Of a stretch of DNA of 64,000 bases, positions 13,101 to 23,439 are shown one piece after another (positions within the stretch are counted from its first letter, which is position 1; each line of letters starts with the position of its first letter). The notes under the pieces are model-generated. The model saw only the letters and a program-made list of their open reading frames with translations. It made no database searches and was not told where the DNA came from. The translations under genes and the position numbers were made by a program. The DNA is taken from NCBI RefSeq assembly GCF_963678635.1, contig NC_087068.1:21107029-21171028 (forward strand), in the 5' to 3' direction. Source of the stretch: Symsagittifera roscoffensis. Its lineage: Eukaryota; Xenacoelomorpha; Acoela; Convolutidae.

Positions 13101-14870
13101 ATTAGAAAAGGGAGGAGAAAGCGCAGAATATGCTCGAAAGTATTTTATTCAGATCATTTGTCGTAACTTTGGTTTGGACATGTATCAAAAGGTGAAGTCA
13201 GTCCCACAACTTGAACCATTAATTCCCCGAATTCTGCTGATTTCTAAGAATGAAGGCTTCTCTGACGTTTTCCTAGTGCTGGGATCTAGCTATCAAATGC
13301 CGTTTAACAAAGCATATATTGAGTTGGTCACCAATGTTGACACAGCTATTGATACTTTGAGAGCAGTTAAAGATCTACAGTTAAGAAACTTGGTCGTCTA
13401 CCAGTTGCTGGCGGAAATGAGGTCAAAACAGTTTGCAGCAAAAAACGCGACAAAGTTCGAGCAGCTAATAGGTGAAAATAGTAAAACAATGCGTTTAAGT
13501 ATTAGCGTAACCAATAAAAACGATAAACTTGCTCCAAACATGGGCAATTTGAGGCACCTTCTTTTCTTCTTTCAAACATTTCTGGAGGTGAACGAAAACT
13601 GTGGGTTCATGAAACCCTTCAAAGACATCTTTGATGCAAGGGGAAGAGTGAACGGACTCTATCTGCCGACGTTCCCTGATAGCGGAGCGAGGCGTGCCAA
13701 AATAGTCGAGAATGCTCTGCAAGATGAATTGACGACTTGGAACAAATGCCCAAATGGTCATTTCTACATAATTTCGGCGTGCGGAATGCCAATGCAACGA
13801 GGTCTGTGTCCAGAATGTAAAAAACGTATAGGGGGCGAAGACCATGAATATGCAGCCGGCAATAAAATGGCAGCGAAGCGTGGTGGTAATGTAAGCGTGA
13901 CAAATGAGACGTCAATAACTGGATATTCTGCAGAGCCTAACTTGAACTCTTTTGACAGAGATTTCCTTAACGCATTTAATGGAAGTGTGATGCAATTTTT
14001 TGTTCACGCGGTTTTGTATGTCTGCAAGCAACATGAAGAAATGTTGCACTGTGCTCGAAAGAATATAGCAGAAATTTCGAGGAATTCCGTTAATAGAAGT
14101 GAAGAAGACGTCATAAAGTTCCTGCTGACTGTTATAATCGATGCCTCGACAAAACCAGTACAAGGATCGTTCGATAACGAGGAACAGCGAGAATTATTTG
14201 AAATTGCTTTCATAGAAATTATTAACGATGCACAGCGAAAGTTGCCAGAAGTTATCTCAAATTACTATGGGATGTTTCAAAACGATTGCAGAAACGAGTC
14301 AAACAGCCTAAAGCAGTTTCTGGAAGATAATGAGGACAACTCTTCTGAGAAACTCGTCAACATACTTGAAAACAGAAGCTATTGGCGATTAATTCCTAAG
14401 GTGAGCTTGGCCGGTGTGCGAAGTGAGTTAAACATAAACGTTGCAAAGTACAAATTACTTGACTGTATCTTCAAAAATAAAGAGTGGATGACAAAACTTG
14501 CACATATTCCGGATCTATTTGAACTTTTCAACAACCTTGTTGAGTATTACGATCCGGATACATCAAATAGAGTGAAAACATTTGATGAATTTTCTCGTCA
14601 GACTCGAATCCCGGAGAAGGTGAGAAGGCGAATGAGAGAAACAGCTAGAGTTTTCTGTGAACTGTGGAACTCAGAAGTCAGACAAACGCCTTCGATTGGA
14701 GGTCTGAGCTGCGGCTACACAGACAGGTTGAACTTGGACTCTCCTTTGAAATATTTCCTTCCAACTCGCCATGTGAGCAACTGCTGTGCTCTGGTCACTG
14801 TGAATACTCTAGTCGACAAAAACAACGAATTCATTGTGGCTTACCGATCGGCACTGAAAATAGAAACTCC
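7171..14870 (+). CDS. RNF213: RNF213-like giant E3 ubiquitin ligase, large exon
   Basis: A continuous open frame of about 2,570 codons. Residues are counted from the TTG at 7165. A first AAA+ module has Walker A GETGCGKT at 272-279 and Walker B FFDE at about 339-342. A second has Walker A GKPGSSKS at 624-631 and Walker B VVLDE at about 696-700. These match the two catalytically conserved AAA modules of RNF213. At the RING position (about 1770) only CAFC and a following HEC are seen, so the RING is degenerate. At 2195-2227 an RZ finger is clear (CPNGH, CG, CPEC, IGG, H); in the family this finger is needed for non-RING ubiquitin transfer. The likely 5' donor is GTTAGT at 14871. The start is a 3' splice site at 7170/7171 or 7141/7142. 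The N-terminal arm and the inactive AAA modules of full-length RNF213 are not in this window. Confidence 0.9.
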
Positions 14871-15329
14871 GTTAGTTTTTTTTTGTTATAAATGCCGGTT
14901 TTTCTACCTTAACTTACATTTTATAATTGGCGCTTTTAAATATTATCAGCTGGAAACCAAATAAGTATTAGTAAATACAACTTCACACCTAATTTCCTTT
15001 ATCGCAATAATAACACTAACAGTAACGCGTGGTTTTACAAGGTGAATTATACAGAGCAAATAGGCTTGTCTTGGCCCAGTTAGTCCGTATATCAATTTTC
15101 ATATCAATCAACTGTGTGAAGAAAATTTTTAGTGTTGGTGGGTCTCGAAATTTGGTCAGGCTCAAGTTTACTCTTTTGAGGTTTGACTTTTGATTTCTTC
15201 TCAAGTTTATTTCGTTTCCTTTGTTGAAGAAAGGCAAACTCCACTATCGAACACCGGAATTGTAAGGGTTACGAAAAAAGTAATCGAATTTTGGTTTGAA
15301 AATGGAATTTAATTATCAGATTTCCCAGC

Positions 15330-15600
15330 AGAACAAAAGATTTATCTATTGATACAATTTTCTCAAAGTTTTATCAAAAAAGTGTCAAGCATAAAGTGTT
15401 CTAACAATTCAAAGAGCTTAAATGCCATCAGTTTTTTTCGTAAGAATTAGAAATTGTGATTTTTTTGAACAACAAGTCAGTATTTTTTTCTGCTTACGCG
15501 CGTTCGTTGATTTTTTTCCTACTTTTGTCTGTTGGCTATGTTTGCCGTTTTCTTGTGTTTTTAGTGTTTGCAAAGGGAAGCTTCCCCTCTGTTTAACTTT
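15330..15600 (+). repeat. Intron-dispersed repeat copy with terminal hairpin
   Basis: Contains the recurrent module 'TTTTCTCAAA...ATCAAAAAAGTGTCA...CAAAGAGCTT...GCCATC' seen again at about 23820, 28550, 29090, 29400, 30750, 32650 and 34520. It ends with a GGGAAGCTTCCC palindrome (15575-15586) followed by CTCTGTTTA, which resembles the ends at 18924, 23239, 28025 and 37031. Confidence 0.6.
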
Positions 15601-16069
15601 CAAATACTGGTTTTGCAGGTATGTCGAATCGAATTTTTCCTATGAGAAAGCGAACATGTCTGCTTGGAACTTTATAGTTCAGTAATACAGCGTTTAGTAT
15701 GATCTATCATGATATGTTATTGTTCAAATTGCATAGGATATTTCTTCTGAAGTGTAGTATAACAAAGCTGAAAGCTAGTGACTGAGATTTTTATCTGATT
15801 GAATATAACTAACTGCAGTCAGATAAAAAAAATTGCCTTTATATGGCGTCCAGCTAGATTGTAAATTATACAGTTTAATAGAACTTTGAAGGGCTTGAAA
15901 TTATTGAGCGTTATTTTCTCTTAATAATTTTTTGTCTTTTTTTTGATTTTTTTGAGAATTTTTTTCCTGCACTGTGCTATCTTGCAAAAAAAGTTAATTG
16001 TCAGAAAAATATGGTCCAATTACGTTTTTTCAAACCAATTCATAGCTTACGACCGTGATAAACGTTTGT

Positions 16070-17200
16070 CCATGATTCCTTGTTGCTTAAATTATACAAT
16101 TCCTGAACGTAGTCCTTTACGATGCTTCAGATAGTATAACGTAGTTGTTGCTCTGTATCTCAATCAACCAAAAAACAGCCAAAATGGCCAGAAAAATATC
16201 GGAATTTTTTGTATCTCGCCAGGTTAAATGTTTTTCAACAAACTGTTTTTGCATGTTTAAGGAAAGCATTTTTTGACTTTGAAGCTATATCGTATTTTGC
16301 ATTGGTTAAGAATTTTTTTTCTCGATTTTTCAGTATAAATTCAGTGTTTTTTTTACCAATTTTAAAATCAGCAACCCAATAGTGGGATGCTGTCAGGCTT
16401 CTTCCAGGTGTTGCAAATTACGCTTCCAATTATGAATGCACAAATCCTTTTAGTATAAGAGACGACGATTTTAGTCTTTTTTTTCAAAGTTCTCAAAAAA
16501 CTCAAATGAAAAATCAATTCACAAAATTTGAAATTCGCAACCCTGTTATTGGATGCTGTCTGAGTAGTCTCAAGGGTTGCCATTTTTGCCTCCACGTGTG
16601 ACTGCTCAAATTTTTGTAATTTTCCAGATATTGTTTTTTTGTGATTTTTTTTCAAAAAAATTTTGGAAAAAATAATTTTAATTTTCTTTACAGAATTTGA
16701 AATTCCATACCCTTTAGCTGGTTGTTGTCGGAGTACTCTCAGTGGCGGATAATCTTGCCTTCAAATATGACTGCTCAAATAGTTAATTTTTTTCTAAATA
16801 TGAAGTTTTTATGATTCTAATGAAGTTTTAAAGTTCTAAAAATTAAAGTTCTCAACGCTGTAGTTGAGTACTGATCAAACTCTCAAGTGGTGCAACTCTT
16901 GCGTCCAAATGCGACCGCTCAATTGCTTCTAGGCGTTCAAGTATGATAGTTGGGTCACAAAATTTGGATGGGTCCCTGAACTATTTTTTTTGCGCTTAAA
17001 GTTTTCGGAAATAGGGTAAGTTTTTGTTTACTTGTTTTTGAAACTTTCTAAAAAATGGCGGGTTTCATCTTTCATGCTTGCTTTTTTTTAGGCATCCAAC
17101 TATCATGCTTGTAGCCTTTTAGTTTCCGAAAGGTGACTTTTCTTATGTCATTTTATGAGTTGTTAGAAGTTCGAAGCACCGCAGGTGCGTTACACGCTAG
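16070..17200 (+). mobile_element. Non-autonomous Helitron-like element with internal tandem repeats
   Basis: The right end shows the Helitron 3' signature: hairpin GCACC-GCA-GGTGC at 17176-17188, then GTTACACG, then CTAG at 17197-17200 followed by T. The interior (about 16370-16960) holds three to four units of about 145-170 bp, each with a 'CCC...GGGTGCTGTC...CTC...TGC...CTCCAAATATGACTGCTCAAAT' pattern. It is preceded by AAGCTATATCGTAT, also found before the arrays at 23465 and 24681. No Rep/helicase coding is present. The left end is approximate. Confidence 0.75.
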
Positions 17201-18689
17201 TATTACTTAAATTAGAGATTTCAAGACAATTTATAACATATCTTACTATCCCACGCGAGATTGTTCCACTCAAAAGAAGCCCGGCAGACAAAATAGCCCT
17301 GGACGAAGTAATCCATGCAAAGTAAACGTCCCATCTGAAGAAATAAAGCAAATAACACAATAAAATTTCCTGGTAAATTTACCATATATTCATCTCAAAG
17401 CAATTTAATTATAAACGTAGTTTTGTGCTAACTTGAACCTACCATAACTGTGCCGTAAAAGCAGTAGTTACTGTAAATTTTAAGCTCCAAAAACCTTTAA
17501 ATGTTAAGTACACAATTTAAAAATTATCTTAAATTTAACAAATTCAGATAAATTTATCTTTTTAATTTTTTTATAAGGCTAGCTATCCTTGAAATCAGCA
17601 AGAAAAAACAAAAATTATTAGATGATTTTTTATTATTTGGAGAATTTGAATGAGCTCAGTGATTTATTGCACATTTTAGTCTTACTGTTATTTTTTCTTA
17701 ATTAAATATTTCAGAAATAGTTTACGCTCAATCATAATTTTTTGCGGCTTTTGATTTTTGATTCTTTTTCTAGATTCAATTCAAATACATTTGCATTACC
17801 AAAGGACCAAAATTCGCGGGAAAAAAGCTTGAGTGATTTTTCGTTTCTAAAATATCCTGATTTCACAATTCTCAGCGGAATAAAATGTTATCGATTGACC
17901 TAGTTTTTTCTAATGGATTATCTGATTATTTGATTCTTTAACGCTTCTCTAACGTTTTTGCTATGTTTTGTGAAATTGCAGCTTAAAAATTTATGCAAGA
18001 AGTTATTCTGTCCTTTAAAAAACAGCTTCTTACATTAACGATAAAAACCTATGTTTACCTTATTTATGTCAAAACACCGTTTACCCTACCTTATAAAGCA
18101 GGGTGTACCTTTACACGTCTTATAGATAAACAAGCTTGAGAAAATTTTTAACTTAACCGACTTGAGATAAATGTACCCTATTTGTTTGTAAATCTGAAAA
18201 GTCTCAGAAAGGAAAGAAGTTTTGCGATGTTTTGGTTTTGTCCAAATGAATGAAAATTGTTGAGCGACCAAATAGGTTTGCTCACGATCATTCTTCTTAT
18301 ACTTAACACAAACAACAAGCTTTGGCTGCTATCAAAGTTATTAAAGAAATCGTACTTGGTCATTTCAAAATTTTACACGAAAAAATGTTAAATGGCAGTT
18401 TTATCACCTCAAATGCAGTTTTGGTCGGTTCAGGAACGGTTTTGGTAATTTGAATATCTTTTCGGGTGTCAAAAATTGACCAAATGGTTGTCTGCACTTT
18501 AAAGTTTCGAACCGCAAAATCGTACTTAATTGAACTTGCATATTTTTTCTAGCATTATAATCCAATTTTGTGTATGAAAAATATTGTTTTGTCCATCTTC
18601 ACACTGCCAAGCTTCCGAGCGTTAGTGTACTGAAACGAACCTTCTTTTTTCTAACTTAACTCGCAAATAAAAGTGTTCACTTATATAGA

Positions 18690-18950
18690 AGTTTCACCTT
18701 AGCAGTGGAAATTGCATAGTATCTGTTCTCTGCTATGTATTTGTGATAAATTAAGCGTTCGTGGATGAGTAGTTATTGCGTGAGAACCTCAATCTCTATG
18801 TCGCAGTAGGGGCGTAGGTTCGAATCCGAGACTTAGGGGAAGGTTTAATAAATCGAGGCTTATTTATACTTTTTCATTTTGCACTTTATAGAGCTGCTTT
18901 CTGTCGTGTTTTCGCTAGTGTTTGCGAAGCACAGCTTCGCCTCTGTGTTA
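18690..18950 (+). mobile_element. tRNA-derived SINE-like copy 1
   Basis: A box-like TGGATGAGTAGTTATTGCG at 18762-18780 and a perfect B box GGTTCGAATCC at about 18818-18828, with tRNA-like spacing and a non-tRNA body downstream. It ends with hairpin GCGAAGCACAGCTTCGC (18924-18940) then CTCTGTGTTA. A second copy with the same flanking modules is at 27800-28060. Confidence 0.65.
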
Positions 18951-19105
18951 GTTATATATTTTAAAAAGAAATGAATCACTATTAAATAACCTAAGCCTTT
19001 TTAATATGTTATTTGGCGCTAATTTTATACAAATTGATACTCTTAGATAATTGTAAATTCTGTAGAGGGTTAGAATTGAGGAGTAAAAATATATTTTTTG
19101 TTAAG

Positions 19106-19328
19106 TTCCGGAGATACTTTGTGTTCTAGAGCTATGACGCTGAAAAATGGTGTCGTGAAGAAGGAGCATGTTGTTTGCGTGCCCAATGTCGAGCGGGAGT
19201 TGCTCTCAGTTCTTGCCAACTTCGCAACAATAGACAATCAGTCAAAACGAGTGAACTTCGACTTAAATGCGATAGAATGCGCGATTGGCCATCAGTTTTT
19301 CCTGTTCAAGCCTCTAATCAGCATGAAT
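19106..19328 (+). CDS. RNF213: RNF213-like downstream exon B
   Basis: Acceptor TTTTTTGTTAAG ends at 19105 and donor GTAAGA begins at 19329. The first base completes a codon left by the large exon, and the exon ends on a codon boundary. It encodes about 74 residues including NVERELLS and VNFDLNAIECAIGHQF, which resemble the post-RZ 'FDL...IE' region of RNF213 proteins. Downstream in-frame sequence to 19574 is most likely intron read-through. Homology is modest, so the exon is inferred from frame, splice sites and position. Confidence 0.6.
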
Positions 19329-19787
19329 GTAAGATCATTGAAACCTAAACTTAAGATCAAAAACCATAACCCCATAACCGCTCTATCGATCATAAGAAAA
19401 CCCGGCAAACGAAAAGACTTACTGGATAACCAATCAGATGGAACTAAAAGTTTTCTCGCACCTTATAAGGCCAATGAGCATTTGCAGTATTGGGTTATTC
19501 AGACCATGGGTTTTTTTGGTAAAACAAGTGCTAGTTTGACCAGGCTTTATTCTACATTGCTGGTACAACTTTAAACTTTTGATGCTTGATTTTCAGACTT
19601 TTCGCCACTTGGAGGGCAAAGTACATTTGTTAATCACAGGTTTATCGCAAACAAGGGAAATCTTACTTTTCCGTTGAAAATTTTACTTTTCCGCTTTTTT
19701 ATTAGAAAAATCAGGGACCACAAATAATCATGGGATGAGTCGAGTGATATATCTTATGATCGCCCTAAAGATGATCATTTATAAGAT

Positions 19788-20050
19788 GGTCCTTTATGGA
19801 TCATCTTTAGATTCCTGAAAAATGGTTTGATAAGAGTTCAGCTAATTTAAGTGAGATTGAATCAAGGTGGTCATTTCTGGATCATCTTTAGATTTCCGAA
19901 AGATGGTTTGATAAGAGTTGATCTAATCTAAGTTATTATGACTCAAGGTGGTCCTTTATGGATCGTCTTTAGATTCCCGAAAGATGGTTTGATAAGAGTT
20001 GACCTAAATTAAGTTAGATTGACTCAAGCTGATCTTTTATGGTGATCCGT
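19788..20050 (+). repeat. 81-bp tandem repeat, about 3.3 units
   Basis: Units start at about 19788, 19869, 19950 and 20031 with GGTCCTTTATGGATC followed by TTTAGATTCCCGAAAGATGG and a TTTGATAAGAGTT stretch. Units differ by only a few substitutions. Confidence 0.9.
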
Positions 20051-20059
20051 AGTATGATG

Positions 20060-20640
20060 GTGTTTGCCTTTAAGTTGTGGTAAGCTCCCCTGCACAAACT
20101 GTTAGGCCAAAACTTTTTTACACAAAAAGTTATGACCCTCGAAATCTCAAGTTTGCGATTTTTCTACCTTTATTTTTCAAAACTTTGACTTTTCTCGAAA
20201 ATTTTATTGCCTCAACAAACTCGAATTAGGGCAAGCTCTTTTTTTAGTGATAAGCTCAAATATTATAACGCAAAAACTTATGACCCTCGGAAGTCGTGTT
20301 AGTGACTTTTTGACCGTTTTTTTTCAAACTTTTTGATTTTTCTCAAAAACAACCGTCCCATATCTGATATTATGTTTTAATAGGTAGAACGGGTTGTGGT
20401 GCGCTCCCCTACCGAACAATTTAAGTCCAAATTTTTTTTTTACAAAACTAAGTTATGGCTCTCGGAAAAATGAAATTTTCGATTTTTGACAAATTTAAAA
20501 AAAAACTTTTTTGACTTTTCTCGAATACTATCCTCTCAAATCCGAGATGTTGGGTTCAATGAAAAGTTATGATTGCTGGAAGCTCCTCTGGACAAGCGGC
20601 TATTCACAAAATTTGAAATGTAACGATCTTGGATAAAAAA
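20060..20640 (+). repeat. Diverged tandem repeat of about 150-175 bp
   Basis: Three diverged units, each with a GTGGTAAGCTCCCCT-like start (20075, 20391, 20570) and TTATGACCCTCGGAA-like cores at about 20130, 20278 and 20454, followed by a T-rich stretch ending TTTTCTCGAAAA. It resembles the internal arrays of the Helitron-like elements in structure but not in sequence. Confidence 0.7.
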
Positions 20641-22440
20641 AATTATGAGATATCCAGCAACTTTCCTAAGTAGAATTTTATCAAGTTTAACCATTTCACG
20701 TGAAAAAAGGTAAGTTGATTAAGACAAGCCGCGATCGTGCCAAATTCGATTGAACGTCCGCCTTGAAGCTCAAGTATAAGCTTTTACAAATTTCCATGTT
20801 GCTGATTGGAAATTAGTTCATCGGTTTTGGAAACTTCAAAAACGCTCGCGATTTTATGAAACAAAAAATGTGAAAACAAGGAAGATGAAATAAAATCGAA
20901 AACAAAAATTTATTCTATACTAAAAGATCGTTTTCAAAGCTGAATTTTGATGTGCAAATATATGACACACACACACTTGCTGTCTTGAATTAATTCGCCT
21001 TTTTTCTGCATGCTCTATGTAACCGAAACCCCCAGAAATAACACTTACATCTTCCGCCGATGACTTCCAGCCTTTGATCCAATCGCACGACTTAAAACTT
21101 GCCGCCACTACATTGTGTGATTATCTCAAAAAACTACAGGACTTTCTGCAAGCAGGTCTCTTGATTTTTCTTCCGCCAAGGGTATAGTCAGCTTGTTTAC
21201 TTGTCAGAAAAAGAATTCAACCTTCTCCCAAAGTAGTAATGCGTGTTGGCTTTTACCAGTGCAGAAGCACTCTAAAATTTTCGCTGTGTATTTCGACCCA
21301 GTACTTCTTTTCTCCGAACACTGCAGACTATCTGCCAGTAAACCATGCGCGGGATACCGTTCTCGAAGGCACTCTTGGTCACAAATTGGGACCAGTCGAA
21401 AAAGTTTAGTATTACCTCTAAAACTTTTGTTTGACCGATTTGATTATTGATTAGGCCTATTCAGCGTAGGCTCATGCTTTCAGTGATACCTCCATTAGTA
21501 AACTGGAATAGTGAAAAATGCAGCACTTTGGATAGTGACCGGTTGCACTAAAATGAGCCCCATTGACCACCTACACTCAAGAGTGCAAATTACTTATTGT
21601 GAGAAGTCATCATAATATGCTTGCATCTCAATTAACTCTCAAAACTCACGTACGTCATGTTATTTGTGTTGCTTTTTATCCCTACTTGCCAAACCTCCTT
21701 CTGAAAACTACGCCAAAACGTTATGGACAATTACATGAAAGAGCTCCAACAGACAGATTTTAAGTCAGGCAAACGAATTCAATTTTATAAACAATTTTGA
21801 CCAGCTTTTAGAGCATCTACAGATTTTAGAGTTTTTACCAGAAACCAAAGAAACAGAATTCTAAAAGCCAGGTTGCCACCAAAAGTGTTCCCTTTAAAAG
21901 ACCGCCTGATCGAAAGTTTTTCCCCACCGAAAAACTGCCTAATGTCTATAAAAGAACTGACTCTACCCCGCTCAACTAGGCACACCCTCTCTTATATAAG
22001 ATCAGGCTACAGTAACTACCATATGAAATAAATAGCATAGGTCCGAAAGTTCCCCCTAAGTGCCCCCAATACCCAGCACCCCACACTGCGCTACATCTTT
22101 TTTACTGGCCACAAAAACCATTTTTCTGACCTGAAAAGACCTGCGGCTCCGGCCGATAGAGACCGCAACGTTCCTTAGACTCGGCGAGAGCATGTCTGAC
22201 GCTCCCCAAATATCGGGATGAAATCAGATGGCAAATTTTTTAATGATGGCAATCCTAAAAAATCTTGAAAAGATTTCTCTTATACTTTTTAAACCTTTCG
22301 GGTTAATTTGATTACCCTTGCAACCAGCAAGGGTATTGCAATCGGATACTTTACTTTTCACCGTAAACAATTTTGTACAGGATGGTCTCGGCACGTTGCA
22401 CTCTGAACTGCAGCAGTCGTCTCTCTGCTGAAAACTGCAA
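20641..22440. other. Intronic, no feature recognised
   Basis: No supportable coding sequence. Short open frames here lack codon structure or homology I can recognise. A CACACACAC stretch lies near 20970 and a GC-richer patch near 22140-22200. Confidence 0.5.
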
Positions 22441-22579
22441 CAGACAATTTTTGAGCATGTTAACATTTTGAATATCCATTTTATTCAAAATGTTTTTTAA
22501 GTTGGTTGTAATTTTGCCAGCTTGTTTTTTTCACTTCTTTTTTCAAAATTTTTTCATTTTCTTTTTTCTCAGTTAAATA

Positions 22580-23264
22580 AATTTCTGCGTATATTTTTCG
22601 GTTTATTGGCCTCATATGGAGTTCTTTAATAAGCGAAAACAGTTTGGCACGTTGGTGTCGGATGAATGGGATGAGAGTCTAAAATTTTATTTAGTTTTTA
22701 AGCTTTTTTCTTTCTTTTCAATTTCATTTTTTCCATTTGTTTCCTTTTTTCTCGATTTTGGTCTTTAAGTTTTGGACTGTTTTATATCGGCTGATTGGCC
22801 ACATATTTTTTCGTTTAATAAGCAAAAAAAATTGTGTGCTTGTGTGTGTATTGAAAGGGATGTAGTTTTAAAATATATTTTATTAGTTTGTAGTCAGAAA
22901 AGTCTTTTTTTTTATTTCATTTTTGTTTTTACATTTTTTTCTCGGGTTGATAAGTATCGGTCTATTTTTTATCGGCTTATTGGTCTCATTTTTTTTCATT
23001 TGACGAGCAAAACAAATCAAGTTTTTTAAAAGCTATTTTTTTCTCGTCCGAAAGGGTTTCCTCTCAGGTATTTTTGTCGTGTTTACAGCTTGATTAGTTT
23101 TCTTCAGATTATGTTTTTACCTTTTATTGTTTTGGTGTGAGTTTTTGATACTTTTTTTCGTTGTGATAGATTTCGGCATTTCCCATTTTTTTCCGTTTTT
23201 TTCGAGCTTGGCTCTTTTGTATTGTATCGCAAACAGCTCGAAGCGCAGCTTCGCCTCTGTGTTA
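22580..23264 (+). repeat. TATCGGCTTATTGGCC array with terminal hairpin
   Basis: Three diverged units near 22600, 22780 and 22960, each reading approximately 'TTTTATCGGCTTATTGGCCTCATATTTTTTC...AATAAGC', in T-rich DNA. The tract ends with hairpin CGAAGCGCAGCTTCG (23239-23253) and CCTCTGTGTTA. The same array type and end recur at 36330-37050. Confidence 0.65.
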
Positions 23265-23439
23265 AATGTTTTCTAGAGCTTTTATTAGATTTCTACAAAC
23301 TTCAGCCAGCATCAAATTGAAGTGCAAGGTGTAAAATCAATATTATTTATATTAACCATATCTCATCTATTTTGTTTTGCAATGCGGGCTTCACTATCTC
23401 GCTATGCTTAAGCTTTTTCATTGTACTATTTTTGAATGT

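Larger units (their letters stand above)
14871..19105 (+). other. RNF213-like intron, repeat-filled
   Basis: Between donor GTTAGT at 14871 and an acceptor TTTTTTGTTAAG ending at 19105. It contains fossil repeats, a Helitron-like element (about 16070-17200) and a SINE-like copy (about 18690-18950). No coding sequence is recognised. Splice phase is consistent (two bases carried over, one supplied). Confidence 0.55.

Noticed and set aside
18762..18850. Possible tRNA gene
   Set aside because: Only A and B box similarity; no cloverleaf with acceptor stem pairing, and a second diverged copy fits a SINE-like repeat.
19329..19574. In-frame continuation of the exon at 19106
   Set aside because: A good GTAAGA donor lies at 19329 and the sequence beyond loses RNF213 similarity; treated as intron.
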